Made by a program: the position numbers and the translations under genes | Virus record (IMG/VR): IMGVR_UViG_3300027714_000098 | Location: 1-27,055 of that record | DNA: 27,055 bases | Source: a virus | Strand: one strand, 5' to 3' | Part shown: in pieces, positions 18,901 through 26,251 of the stretch | Layout of the letters: each line of letters opens with the position of its first letter | Numbering within the stretch: the first letter of the stretch is position 1 | Notes under the pieces: model-generated | The model's database searches: none | What the model saw: only the letters and a program-made list of their open reading frames with translations | What the model was told of the DNA's origin: nothing

Positions 18901-19736
18901 GCATCTCCCAGTAAAGAATCCCAAGATTCATATTTTGTTGAAATAGAAGCTTTGGTTGTACCGATAGGTGCAGAAAAGTTAGGACCTCTTAATATATAAC
19001 TAGTACTCGGAAGAGGTTGAGCTTTTACTTTAAGTTTTATTTCTCGAGGTTCGGTTAATTGTTGTTCTAGATTACAAAGATCTCCAAGTTCAATTGGTTC
19101 TAAAGGTCTTGATAATTTTAAAATTATTGTACCAGGATGGGAAGACTTTGATACATTCCATTGTGGGAATACATCCACTCTCTGGTTTATTATTTTATAA
19201 ACACCACCACCGGAAAGTACAAGAACTTTATTGACTTGACCTATGTGTTCTAAAATTAATTGTTTTGCCCTATCCCAATAACTATTATTTTTATTAATGG
19301 CTTGTAGTGTATTTCCAGATGCTAAAATCGGATCATGAACCCCGATAATTAATTCATCACGTTTTGATGAGACTTCTTTTATATAATAAGATATTGGGTT
19401 CTTATATGATACTCCAGTATTACCTTCCAAAGATCTATGAAGATGAATTTTAATATCATAATTGTTCGGTGGGAGAGTTTCAAATCTTAATAATTTATCA
19501 ACATCAATTTCTAATTTAGGAATTTCATCATCTATGAAGTGACCAACAATAGGTATTGAAAGACCGTTTGGAGAAAGTTTTGAAGTAGCTATAGCATATC
19601 CACCTAGCATAACTTCATATCTGGCAATCCATGATTTATTCCATCCAGCACCCATTTCTTCTAACGTTAGAGAAGGATCTAAATACTTAGGTAGGTCTTT
19701 TACCTTTTTATTTTTATATGATGATAATACTTTCAT
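15915..19736 (-). CDS. Giant baseplate wedge protein, gp7/P2 gpI-like candidate, 1273 aa
   Basis: The largest protein in the window. Residues about 540-590 read WKRTLNNLPYILKTKGTERS then IRALTNTYGLPPTVLRVREY GG, which resembles the P2 gpI-type motif K-G-T-x-x-[AS]-[IV]-R-x-L-x-x-x-[YF]-G. In P2 the order is W-J-I, matching T4 gp25-gp6-gp7. Here the gp25-like and gp6-like genes are followed by two small genes and then this one, so a gp7 equivalent is a reasonable inference. Residues about 610-860 look like an inserted LamG/concanavalin-type beta domain (VEVRFNANKP ... WNIQFGM ... GYTGSLQEIRYWSFANDARL). The start overlaps the 60-aa gene (TAATG). No Shine-Dalgarno is obvious, so translation is probably coupled. 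A fibre-attachment role is possible. Confidence 0.75.
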   Translation of the reverse strand: MKVLSSYKNKKVKDLPKYLDPSLTLEEMGAGWNKSWIARYEVMLGGYAIATSKLSPNGLSIPIVGHFIDDEIPKLEIDVDKLLRFETLPPNNYDIKIHLHRSLEGNTGVSYKNPISYYIKEVSSKRDELIIGVHDPILASGNTLQAINKNNSYWDRAKQLILEHIGQVNKVLVLSGGGVYKIINQRVDVFPQWNVSKSSHPGTIILKLSRPLEPIELGDLCNLEQQLTEPREIKLKVKAQPLPSTSYILRGPNFSAPIGTTKASISTKYESWDSLLGDATTKDRLLNSIFSGSKASSADLGIDYRTYSNFIHFSSAKERLANFKYKIQLVEYYDLKLDSLSSATSSAIATNKLNYIAKKNKVLASFDGYEDYLYYESSSYESSAYGIFNASTWPKSNSAIPYTLYNSTSSEVTNWLTTQESAALDYDIDNDYNLEKTIPDHIRLDVQNANYLMFVNMMGQHYDTLYNYIDHLTKIHDRSNELDLGISKDIIWDTLKSLGWHGINGYNFEDLWSYKLGTNESGSYQTTDSGSTQTYVVSSSMPTADITKEVWKRTLNNLPYILKTKGTERSIRALTNTYGLPPTVLRVREYGGAPKDMSTNQYVKYEQFNQSLVFSGSNGLKLPWGPLTSSAINHLGIDMVRSINSVEVRFNANKPQDSLIMYNAYGGTLANWQIEMEKHPSSSNASSGYYNHGRLWSYIRYGSTNNDVSSSYTPWAPIFDNDWWNIQFGMTEPDYVRTNLQTFQLDLWKASDHSNGVVNHKYSSSFGATQEHWYPSSVIGNDHTSLIVGAESGAYGPIWKNGASVAAHLTLDGYTGSLQEIRYWSFANDARLSNSAFTNHVLSPLSIESNTYTGSYSELVYRLPLGSDNRTPLLTDGTTISSSHPNQSIVDIFKDGINGEHWNVHSGSAHGFTGTSADWQYEEETYFTVVPEIIGTRAISDKIRIESGSVTGELHRDQSIVSNSIQLASIDSPMLGVYYSPVDDIDIDISHQIGGAKFDDFVGNPRDGYRTRYKELNNIRNHYWSKYNTSPTFDAYLKVLKYFDHSIFQQVESLLPGRAKAYTGLLIKPNLLERPTISKVSESFENRTYGMSDLVANKVSYKFNSETMDLGALSNGTYEGAIPAFNKTYMVYDRDLSQKANSYMANSFDASISGHIAQGSMASQDIPTYDNSVTSRKYTTKTSGTGSGPVQVQDFIPTAIKNQRYGGTKYGSVDGSIGGIINLVNDPTVTGDGLFDSTNAHNIKCAIEVVETNAVILQATDRSIQNRGDLTIR

Positions 19737-19918
19737 TAATACGCCTTAAACTCTGGATCTATGATTTCCTCGAAAGGTTGTTTTTTATATACTACAGCTC
19801 TTACATCAATTGTTATAATATTCTCAGTTTCGGATAAAGTGATTATCGATGGAGCAGCATCATCAAAATTAAGAGGGTCCAGAGAATAGGTTTGCTCCCA
19901 TGGTTCTTCAGTAGGCAT
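19736..19918 (-). CDS. Small acidic structural-operon protein, 60 aa
   Basis: A very acidic peptide (MPTEEPWEQTYSLDPLNFDD, then AAPSIITLSETENIITIDVR), with no membrane or signal region. It has TAATG overlaps at both ends, which argue that it is a real coupled gene and not a spurious frame. AAAGGTGG lies upstream. Function is unknown; it could be a baseplate accessory or assembly factor. A gene of this kind between gp6 and the giant wedge gene is not one I can name. Confidence 0.65.
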   Translation of the reverse strand: MPTEEPWEQTYSLDPLNFDDAAPSIITLSETENIITIDVRAVVYKKQPFEEIIDPEFKAY

Positions 19919-20940
19919 TATTCAACCACCTTTAGAATATTTTCCAAGTCATGATATTTTACCATTCCATCTGTGCCATCCACTCTAATAATAAACTTGT
20001 ATAATCTATCAGGATATAGGCCACTCAATGTTAAGTTGGCATAATTACCTACAGCGTCACAACTTATTTTTGTATATGTTGTATCAAAAGGAATTATGGT
20101 TTCACCAGTTTTAACATCAACCAAGGAATAGTATGACGAACTTGGGAAGTACTCCGAAGATATTGATGTCGTAGATGTTGTATATGTTTTAGCCGGATAT
20201 TTTTCCTTGGCCTCAAATCTAAATCTTGTCGTTGTGTCTATCTTTAAAGTCTCGAAATTATTTTTTAGATAAACAAAATAATCTTTAGTAGTATCTAAAG
20301 CTGAAAGACTACCAGTTACCCATGAGTGGTCATCATAACAGATATCCAATCTAGGTCTGTAAATCGTTGAAGTGTCATTAGAAAAGAATTTTATATTTCC
20401 ATATTTCTTACCGTCTGTTTCCTGCGCAAGAGTTCTTTTTATAAGAAGTCCAGGATTTGCAGATATATCCCAAGTTGAATTTATTAATCCAGTTAAATCA
20501 GCTCTAACATCCTTTATACTTTCACTATGAGTAATATGAATAGCAGAATTGGTTTCAGGACCATTTCCACCAGTCCATGTTGTAGTTCCGGTACTATAAG
20601 TCCAGCTAGCACCATCTTTGGTTATAGGGTTGTGGGTTGATTTGCCTATACCTGAATTCCATTCAGTGTCTACAGGATATCCATACTGTATGCTCGAAGG
20701 TTCTGGAGTATTCCTATCTGCCACATATAAATTCAAATAGAATTTAGCAGGATTAATTGTCAATGATTGTGAAAGATTGTACAGATCAAAGTCCATTAAT
20801 ATACGAGTATTATATAGTCCATGTATTGTTGAACTAGAAACTATTTTTTCTAATTCTAAGATTTCATCAAGACCTGTATTCTTCGTAGGATATTGTTGAT
20901 AGCATGTTGTATCTGCTTTAGGAAAAATCGAATATATCAT
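19918..20940 (-). CDS. Baseplate-region protein with DNRLRE-like and beta-sandwich domains, 340 aa
   Basis: The first about 215 residues have the layout of the DNRLRE family: ADTTCYQQYPTKNTG near the start, ILMDFDLYNL in the middle, then YNxxxY-type segments and IYRPRLDICYDDH near the end. In other proteins this beta-sandwich module is found in surface and adhesion proteins. The C-terminal part (residues about 215-340) looks like a second beta-sandwich, ending TLSGLYPDRLYKFIIRVDGT. The ATG starts 2 nt after the gp6 stop. The domain call is by eye and should be confirmed. It sits between gp6 and the giant wedge gene and so is probably a baseplate component. Confidence 0.65.
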   Translation of the reverse strand: MIYSIFPKADTTCYQQYPTKNTGLDEILELEKIVSSSTIHGLYNTRILMDFDLYNLSQSLTINPAKFYLNLYVADRNTPEPSSIQYGYPVDTEWNSGIGKSTHNPITKDGASWTYSTGTTTWTGGNGPETNSAIHITHSESIKDVRADLTGLINSTWDISANPGLLIKRTLAQETDGKKYGNIKFFSNDTSTIYRPRLDICYDDHSWVTGSLSALDTTKDYFVYLKNNFETLKIDTTTRFRFEAKEKYPAKTYTTSTTSISSEYFPSSSYYSLVDVKTGETIIPFDTTYTKISCDAVGNYANLTLSGLYPDRLYKFIIRVDGTDGMVKYHDLENILKVVE

Positions 20941-20942
20941 AA

Positions 20943-22862
20943 TTAGTACCCAACCACTTTACCACGTATATCAGAATCAGGATATTTTATTTCAAATATG
21001 CAAGGATCTTGAGAAGGGTATATTACATTATTAGAAGTTGCAGCATCTATATTATATTCATTACCAGAATATCCAGAAGCTTCGCTTACATTATTTTTTA
21101 TTTGTATATTAACCAATGCCTGAACACCATCTACTACACTAAGCTTAGCAGCAAGGTCATTTAAGAGTATTGGTTGATTGAATTGCCATGTAGACACATC
21201 AAAGTATTTCTTGATCCTATCAATGACTTTTGCTAAAACTTCTTTTCCATTAAAACTAGGCAAAACGATAATCTCAAAATCTATACCAATATTAATAACG
21301 AAACCATTTCTAATATTTATTGCATCAGTCAATAACCTATACTGACTTAAGTAAGTCTGAAGGTTTCTTTTCGTAGTATCATTTGCTATGGTCATATTGC
21401 TATTGAGATCATAGCTCAGAACATATAAATTTAAAGCTAATGGATTGGCGGTTGTTTCCGTAGAATTTGGAGCATTTCCTTGGGGTTGATCTCCCACTAC
21501 ATCTGTGGTTAGCAGATTGTTTACAGCATCATCTTTAGTTATATAAGCTTTAGCAAGAGATCCAAATTTGGCAGGCATAGCATAAACCCTTGCTATATAA
21601 TCCTCTTTGGTTACTGCTCTATTTTGAGATGCATAGGATGCCAATGCATTTTGTCGTATCTCTTCGTTAGTCTCAAAAGATCTACCACCTGTAGCAGGTT
21701 GTTCATTAGTAACAGCTAAAGAATCTTTTACCGTTTGTAAAGTACTGGCATCTAAACCATCCTCATCAATATTAAAACTATTACTAGAGATCTTTGTTAA
21801 GTCTCCAGAAACGACATTTGATTTTATACCACCACCACTTAAATATGTAACCGTTAGATTTGAACTAGGAGCTTTACCATAAGCTCTAGTGAACATCATA
21901 TTTGCAGGATCAAATGAAACATCTAATTTAGAAGTTTCACCGATTTGTAAGACATTTCCAATCGTAGATGGATTTGGCGTTATAAGCTCATCAGGATTAG
22001 AAGATATACCTGCTCCAAATAATAACTCAGTATAATTATCCTTATCTATCTTAGTGGTAAATCTTCTTGCTGTACGGCGAAGGTTTAATAGGTATGGAGT
22101 CTCATTCGTATCGGTTGAGGTTGTTGGATCATTTGAAGAATTGTTTTGAAGTTCTTCGAAAATAGTATCCTGAGCTAAGTATGGAACATTATACCATTTA
22201 TTAGTATCAGCATCTATTACTGATTGTATCTGGATGATATCCTTTGCACCTAGTTTTAACTTTTGGAATTTCTTTGCCTCAGATATGGTAAAGGTTTCAG
22301 ATTTAGATTCTCCTGAGACTGCTCGAACTTTTGTTTTTATCAAGTAAGCGTTAGGTTCTCCAGTAGTATCATCTAAACTATAAACAGTAACATTTGTATT
22401 CGCTGATCCTGTTTGTACAAAATTAACTTCCTCAACTGTAGTGAATTTAACATCCGAATTTGATTCAGCATCTACTGACATTCCTGTTGGTATCTTTAGA
22501 GCATAAGACATATCTGGTATTGCGTTTCCTGAACCGTCTTCAATAGCAGGTAACCATTGGTAAACACTAAGGTCGACATAAGCTGGTACGGTTGGTTTTG
22601 CTTTATATCCTAGAGAATGAGCTATATCTAAAATATTAACTCGCTCTTGAGCTTGAGATAATAAACTCTCTCTTAATTGATAGTCTGTATAATAAGAAAG
22701 CACGTCACCTACATACGAAGACATTTCAATAAACATCATACCAGGTGATGACTCATTAAAGTCATTGTAGGTATCCGGAAAGTAATTTTTAGCAAATTCT
22801 ACAAGGCTATCTCGGAAGCCCGAAAAATCTTTGTTTAAATATTTTATATCTTTTTCAGCCAT
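20943..22862 (-). CDS. Baseplate wedge protein, gp6/J-like
   Basis: Builds the outer wedge of the baseplate, where in T4 gp6 pairs with gp25 and gp7. The N-terminus has the usual opening FRDSLVEFAKNYFPDTYNDF, then ESSPGMMFIEMSSYVGDVLSYY and a helical region, and the central and C-terminal parts contain EIRQNALASYASQNRAVTKE and DINIDFEIIVLP-like strands of the baseplate_J family. I placed the start at the ATG at 22862, which has AGGA 5 nt upstream (639 aa). The longer frame would begin with TTG. The gp25 stop is 7 nt upstream, giving a tightly coupled gp25-gp6 pair. Length is close to that of T4 gp6 (660 aa). Confidence 0.93.
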   Translation of the reverse strand: MAEKDIKYLNKDFSGFRDSLVEFAKNYFPDTYNDFNESSPGMMFIEMSSYVGDVLSYYTDYQLRESLLSQAQERVNILDIAHSLGYKAKPTVPAYVDLSVYQWLPAIEDGSGNAIPDMSYALKIPTGMSVDAESNSDVKFTTVEEVNFVQTGSANTNVTVYSLDDTTGEPNAYLIKTKVRAVSGESKSETFTISEAKKFQKLKLGAKDIIQIQSVIDADTNKWYNVPYLAQDTIFEELQNNSSNDPTTSTDTNETPYLLNLRRTARRFTTKIDKDNYTELLFGAGISSNPDELITPNPSTIGNVLQIGETSKLDVSFDPANMMFTRAYGKAPSSNLTVTYLSGGGIKSNVVSGDLTKISSNSFNIDEDGLDASTLQTVKDSLAVTNEQPATGGRSFETNEEIRQNALASYASQNRAVTKEDYIARVYAMPAKFGSLAKAYITKDDAVNNLLTTDVVGDQPQGNAPNSTETTANPLALNLYVLSYDLNSNMTIANDTTKRNLQTYLSQYRLLTDAINIRNGFVINIGIDFEIIVLPSFNGKEVLAKVIDRIKKYFDVSTWQFNQPILLNDLAAKLSVVDGVQALVNIQIKNNVSEASGYSGNEYNIDAATSNNVIYPSQDPCIFEIKYPDSDIRGKVVGY

Positions 22863-22869
22863 TTTATTC

Positions 22870-23367
22870 CTAAGCAAATATGGTTATACTTTGAAGATCA
22901 AAATCATTTTCAAAAATAACATAATCAATTTTTATTCTAATTTCATTACTATCAATTCTATCAGTATTAATATCAATATCTTTTATGGTCACATAAGGTA
23001 GCCATAAACCTACTTGAGATTTAATCTTAGAAATTAAATTCTTTAATAATTCTCTAGTTATATTTTCAAAAAGAAGACCTTGTACTCCAGCACCGAAAGT
23101 TGGATGGTAATATCTCTCTCCCGGATTTGTAAGAACCAAATTCTTGATATTCGCTTTAACTTGTTCTTTAGTTGTATATGTAGAATTGAATACACCACCT
23201 GACATCTTCGTAGTTCCAACTTCAGAATCTCCTTGATCGAAACTAGCTGATACGGGCGATGTGAACTTACCGGCATTTGGATGTACTAAAGGAAGACCAA
23301 GACCGATAGCTACATCAGCTTCAAAATCCAAAGGATTAAATCTGGTTTCTTTTATGGTCTGAGACAT
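22870..23367 (-). CDS. Baseplate wedge protein, gp25/P2 W-like
   Basis: A 165-aa wedge protein of the gp25/W family, which in related phages forms the baseplate core with gp6 and contacts the sheath. The family core reads LVLTNPGERYYHPTFGAGVQ then GLLFE at residues about 78-101; the NPGER-Y-P-x-F-G part is the signature. The first 60 residues are longer than in T4 gp25 (132 aa), with a low-complexity insertion (PVSASFDQGDSEVGTTKMSG) of unknown role. It lies 3 nt after the 119-aa gene, without a good Shine-Dalgarno. It is directly followed by the gp6-like gene, the conserved order in contractile-tail phages. Confidence 0.93.
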   Translation of the reverse strand: MSQTIKETRFNPLDFEADVAIGLGLPLVHPNAGKFTSPVSASFDQGDSEVGTTKMSGGVFNSTYTTKEQVKANIKNLVLTNPGERYYHPTFGAGVQGLLFENITRELLKNLISKIKSQVGLWLPYVTIKDIDINTDRIDSNEIRIKIDYVIFENDFDLQSITIFA

Positions 23368-23370
23368 CTC

Positions 23371-23730
23371 TTATTTCTTTTTCATTGCTTTAACTAAACT
23401 ACTATAATCTCTAGTAAACGCTTTCTGTAAGCTCTCGTCATTTTGAACTGCTGGCTGGCTTAATAGATTAGATTGAGCTCCAATTAAATTGGTAGCATTA
23501 CCACCTTGCATTGCTGCGAATTGCCCTCTAGCATCTTGAGAGTTAAACTCACCCATTGACTTCCAATCACCCTGTTCTTCCGTTTGAGCTAAAACTTCTT
23601 GTAGTGTAGTTTTTTGCTCAGACTTCTCTAGTTTAGGCTGTGCAATTTCATTAATAGCTTTCTTAACAGCTTTCTTAACTTCAGACTTTACAACCTTTCT
23701 TATAACTTCTACTAACTCTTTTTTTGTCAT
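23371..23730 (-). CDS. Small charged protein, 119 aa
   Basis: The N-terminal 30 residues are an amphipathic, Lys/Val/Glu-rich helix (MTKKELVEVIRKVVKSEVKK), and the rest is Gln/Ala-rich, ending VKAMKKK. My recollection is that MTKKEL-type proteins of this length are often found beside baseplate genes of marine T4-like phages. The start is the ATG at 23730, with AGAGG 8 nt upstream; the alternative longer frame begins at TTG. The recurrent element is 23 nt before the start. Function not recognised. It could be a chaperone or minor tail protein. Confidence 0.7.
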   Translation of the reverse strand: MTKKELVEVIRKVVKSEVKKAVKKAINEIAQPKLEKSEQKTTLQEVLAQTEEQGDWKSMGEFNSQDARGQFAAMQGGNATNLIGAQSNLLSQPAVQNDESLQKAFTRDYSSLVKAMKKK

Positions 23731-23752
23731 TATCAAACCCTCTTTTTGTTCC

Positions 23753-23764
23753 TATATAAATATC
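23753..23764 (-). promoter_or_regulatory. Recurrent intergenic element, copy 4
   Basis: Coding strand GATATTTATATA, 4 nt after the TAA of the 235-aa gene and about 23 nt before the ATG of the 119-aa gene. It splits the baseplate operon just upstream of gp25. Confidence 0.5.
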
Positions 23765-23768
23765 ATAG

Positions 23769-24476
23769 TTACTTTAAACCTGTCCAGTTTGTTGAGAGAG
23801 GAGTAGAACTAGGTGGAGTCTCAATATGGGTACCGCCGACACTACCGAAATAATCCTCAAACGCTTGGACCATTGAGGAACCAACCTTTGTAGTAATGAT
23901 AGTCCGAGAAGCCCCTTCTTGTTTTAAGGCTAGACCGAAATTTTTACCTAGATTTGCATGGTCGCCAAAATTGGTTATGAAATTGCTCGTTGGTACATTC
24001 GAAGGACTAATATGATTAATCAAAAAATTCATAGTTGTATTAGTTGCCATCCATGTTGCAATAACTGCACTCATAGGTTTAAACACAGTCTTTAGTTTTG
24101 AGCCTGATAGCATAGCATTATCCGTATCCTTTAACTGTAAAAGGCCTTCCTCAATCTTATTGGCTATAACACTAGTTATATTACCCATAGTATCCATATC
24201 TGTACGATATACTAATGGTATCAGAGGGATATTACCCTTAGGATCTTGAATCTTAGACAATAGATATTCAGAGATAATTTCAGCAAAAAACCTTGCCGTT
24301 TCTTTTTCGGATTCTGGGAAGGTCTCCCCAGTAAAAGCTATCCATGGTGGTCCACCACTATAATTATAGGTCGAAGTTTCTGAATCATAATCCGAAGTTG
24401 CCCAACCTTTATGTATGAAACCATTACCCATTAACATTTTTTCCAATTTAGCCTGGAAGCTATTATAATCTATCAC
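23769..24476 (-). CDS. Hypothetical baseplate-operon protein, 235 aa
   Basis: No domain is recognised. The sequence has a hydrophilic N-terminus with SGGPPWIAFTGETFPESEKE, a helical middle and a Ser/Thr-rich end. It begins with GTG. The upstream stop TAG and GTG share a G (TAGTG), and GGAG lies 5 nt before the GTG, a good site that supports this start. There is no membrane segment. It sits between the gp5-like hub gene and gp25, so a hub, plug or tail-tube initiator protein is possible, but this is inference. Confidence 0.7.
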   Translation of the reverse strand: MIDYNSFQAKLEKMLMGNGFIHKGWATSDYDSETSTYNYSGGPPWIAFTGETFPESEKETARFFAEIISEYLLSKIQDPKGNIPLIPLVYRTDMDTMGNITSVIANKIEEGLLQLKDTDNAMLSGSKLKTVFKPMSAVIATWMATNTTMNFLINHISPSNVPTSNFITNFGDHANLGKNFGLALKQEGASRTIITTKVGSSMVQAFEDYFGSVGGTHIETPPSSTPLSTNWTGLK

Positions 24477-25525
24477 TACTGCTCCAACAACCCAAGTCTA
24501 GTTTCTAGTAGAGTCAATATTGCAATAGAAGCAGGATTTGGACCTGTTGGCCCTACACCAGTTGTGAATGGTGATCCACCTTCTGCTTGAGATTTCATTT
24601 CAGCAATAAGCTCTTTAAAAATATCCATCAATTCATTAAAGTCTGTTTTCCAATCCGGAGTAGTTATATATACACCAGTCTTACCAGCGATAATAACACC
24701 ATCGGCTTTTGAATTCAAAACTACCCTATCTGAATTTAAAACAATCTGACCTGCACTATACTGATTGATCGATTGCAACGAGGGGTGCACCTTATTCGAT
24801 ATAGATAAGTCTATGGATTGTGCAGAAGATAATACTATAGTTGAAGCATCATCATCTATTGCTTCTAGGTATGGGTCCGGAAATTCGCTTGCATGACCAT
24901 TCGATATTACAATCAAAGGATCACCATCGTTGCCATCTTTATTCCAGAACGATTTTTTAGACGAACCATTAGAAGTGTTTGTAAATCTAATACCATGGCC
25001 CCATCGACCCTGAATCAATTTATCACCTTCAAATGCTATTAAGTTAGATTTGGCTATTTCAGGAATATAATCTCCGAGACCATCGACCTTGTCTGTATTT
25101 TGATTTCCAGTATAAGTTACAAGATTACTCTGAGCTATAGGTTTTGAAAAGCCCTTTATAGCATTATTAGTAGCATTTCCCATAGTAGAGACGATACTAA
25201 TATAATAATACTCAACGGACTTCTTTGACTTAACTATATTTCTATTTGGTGCTTGAACTAACATGACAACTTCACCAATGACAGGTACATGAATATCATT
25301 CATGTTCAGCGGTGCGTACCAAGTTAGATCCTCAGATGCTTTACCTCTTTCAGTATCCAGCAGTCTAGCTTTGATACTACCAATATTTATATTTCCGGGT
25401 GGGTTGAATGATGGGTCATCAGAATCTAACAGCACTTGAACAACCTCTGCGAAAGTTATTGTCGGATGATTTATAGGTGATGCACCGGTTATAGATGCTC
25501 GATTTGATGAAAAGACTTTAGCCAT
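24476..25525 (-). CDS. Baseplate hub protein, gp5-like (OB-fold), 349 aa
   Basis: Resembles the hub/spike protein at the baseplate centre. The N-terminal 120 residues have beta strands typical of a gp5-type OB-fold: GNINIGSIKARLLDTERGKA and HVPVIGEVVMLVQAPNRNIV. The rest shows IQGRWGHGIRFTNTS, a spike-like NSDRVVLNSKADGVIIAGKT stretch of short strands, and a helical end. I see no lysozyme domain, which T4 gp5 does have, so tail lysis would need another protein. The 5' end overlaps the 115-aa gene by 8 nt. No strong Shine-Dalgarno, so coupling is likely. The family call is from memory of marine T4-like phages. Confidence 0.78.
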   Translation of the reverse strand: MAKVFSSNRASITGASPINHPTITFAEVVQVLLDSDDPSFNPPGNINIGSIKARLLDTERGKASEDLTWYAPLNMNDIHVPVIGEVVMLVQAPNRNIVKSKKSVEYYYISIVSTMGNATNNAIKGFSKPIAQSNLVTYTGNQNTDKVDGLGDYIPEIAKSNLIAFEGDKLIQGRWGHGIRFTNTSNGSSKKSFWNKDGNDGDPLIVISNGHASEFPDPYLEAIDDDASTIVLSSAQSIDLSISNKVHPSLQSINQYSAGQIVLNSDRVVLNSKADGVIIAGKTGVYITTPDWKTDFNELMDIFKELIAEMKSQAEGGSPFTTGVGPTGPNPASIAILTLLETRLGLLEQ

Positions 25526-25865
25526 TTTTTTCTCGATCTTCCAATTCTTGAGCTGCTTGGATTAATTGTTTCTTTTCGTCCTCTGTTAATAGAGATCCAT
25601 TACCTTCGGTTGATACCGATCTGGCCATAGCCCTCTGGACGATTGAAGCCATTTTTACTAGGTGGTCATCATTCTTAACAGAAACATCTAAATATTCAGC
25701 TATCAAAGGAACTATTATTGTTGCATCACCTAGATTCTTTATCATAGGTTGCAGATCTCTTATCAAGCCATTAATTTGATTTTCTTTCTTTTTAGAATTT
25801 GTGTATATATCAGATAGTAAATCTGAAAAGGTCTTACCCTTAAAAATCTCATGATCGTTATTCAT
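25518..25865 (-). CDS. Hypothetical helical protein heading the baseplate operon, 115 aa
   Basis: An acidic, helical protein (KGKTFSDLLSDIYTNSKKKE, then IVPLIAEYLDVSVKNDDHLV, EDEKKQLIQAAQELEDREKN). From memory, related proteins stand next to the gp5-like gene in marine T4-like phages. Function is unknown. AGGAG lies 8 nt before the ATG. It is the first gene after a strong terminator, and copy 5 of the recurrent element is 14 nt before the ATG, so this is a likely operon start. Confidence 0.75.
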   Translation of the reverse strand: MNNDHEIFKGKTFSDLLSDIYTNSKKKENQINGLIRDLQPMIKNLGDATIIVPLIAEYLDVSVKNDDHLVKMASIVQRAMARSVSTEGNGSLLTEDEKKQLIQAAQELEDREKNG

Positions 25866-25879
25866 ATAAAACTCTCCTA

Positions 25880-25891
25880 TGTATAAATATA
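25880..25891 (-). promoter_or_regulatory. Recurrent intergenic element, copy 5 (variant)
   Basis: Coding strand TATATTTATACA, a match to the other copies except for the first base. It lies directly downstream of the terminator and about 14 nt before the ATG of the 115-aa gene, where a promoter for the baseplate operon is expected. Confidence 0.5.
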
Positions 25892-25899
25892 TATACTAC

Positions 25900-25930
25900 A
25901 AAAAAAATGCCCCGACTTAAAGCCAGGGCA
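25900..25930 (-). terminator. Rho-independent terminator after the membrane-protein gene
   Basis: Read on the minus strand, TGCCC-T-GGCT-TTA-AGTC-G-GGGCA forms a 10-bp stem with two G-T wobbles and a 3-nt loop, and is followed by eight T. It separates the membrane-protein/barrel unit from the baseplate operon. Confidence 0.88.
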
Positions 25931-25958
25931 CTTAAAAAAAACTAATTATATAAACCAA

Positions 25959-26186
25959 TTATTTTTTGCCGGTGAAAAATGATACTAGTAAAACTAATAC
26001 CACGATACCTACAAATCCACCTTCGCCAATGCGAGAGATTAAATTTGAAAGGTTAGCTACAACATCGATACCGAATACTGCACCACCAGTCAATACATAC
26101 CATAAGATTGATACAGGGATCATAGCCATAAAAATAGCCATTAGTCCACTGAAAAAACCTGTTACATACTTAATTACTGATTCCAT
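25959..26186 (-). CDS. Small membrane protein, two predicted helices, 75 aa
   Basis: Two hydrophobic stretches, residues about 8-35 (TGFFSGLMAIFMAMIPVSIL, continuing WYVLTGG) and about 57-71 (GFVGIVVLVLLVSFF), are joined by a short polar loop with ANLSNLISRIGEGG, ending in a Lys pair. Size and layout fit a holin or other small phage membrane protein, but no holin signature is present and this is only inference. I recall related small proteins in marine phages. GAGG lies 8 nt before the ATG. Directly followed by a strong terminator. Confidence 0.75.
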   Translation of the reverse strand: MESVIKYVTGFFSGLMAIFMAMIPVSILWYVLTGGAVFGIDVVANLSNLISRIGEGGFVGIVVLVLLVSFFTGKK

Positions 26187-26216
26187 CTGATTTTCCTCAA
26201 ATACAATTTAATTTTA

Positions 26217-26230
26217 GGGCAATATTACCC
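26217..26230 (-). repeat. Palindrome with AATATT core (left of barrel gene)
   Basis: Coding strand GGGTAATATTGCCC can form a short stem with a G-T wobble. It is followed by an A/T mix but not by a T-run. It lies next to the left arm of the inverted repeat and shares the AATATT core with the palindrome at 26688-26699. Confidence 0.5.
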
Positions 26231-26232
26231 AA

Positions 26233-26242
26233 TAGGAAGCTC
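26233..26242 (+). repeat. Left arm of 10-bp inverted repeat
   Basis: TAGGAAGCTC, the exact reverse complement of GAGCTTCCTA at 26710-26719. The two arms bracket the outer-membrane protein gene. The length is short and chance is possible. Confidence 0.4.
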
Positions 26243-26251
26243 GCTTAAAAA

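Noticed and set aside
20943-22877. Longer start for the gp6-like gene
   Set aside because: The extra codon is TTG; the ATG at 22862 has AGGA at good spacing and fits the preceding stop.
23058-23276. Minus-strand frame of 72 aa inside gp25
   Set aside because: Overlaps a clear gp25 gene in another frame with no recognisable motif.
2376-25891. TATAAATA as a rightward T4 late promoter
   Set aside because: All supported genes read leftward, so such promoters would only make antisense RNA. I report the motif as an element of unknown direction instead.
25966-26190. Plus-strand frame of 74 aa opposite the membrane protein
   Set aside because: Its translation has no membrane or domain features, whereas the minus-strand gene has two hydrophobic helices, a Shine-Dalgarno site and a terminator.
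26217-26230. Palindrome as intrinsic terminator of the barrel gene
   Set aside because: Stem is short and no T-run follows; the convincing terminator is at 25900-25930.
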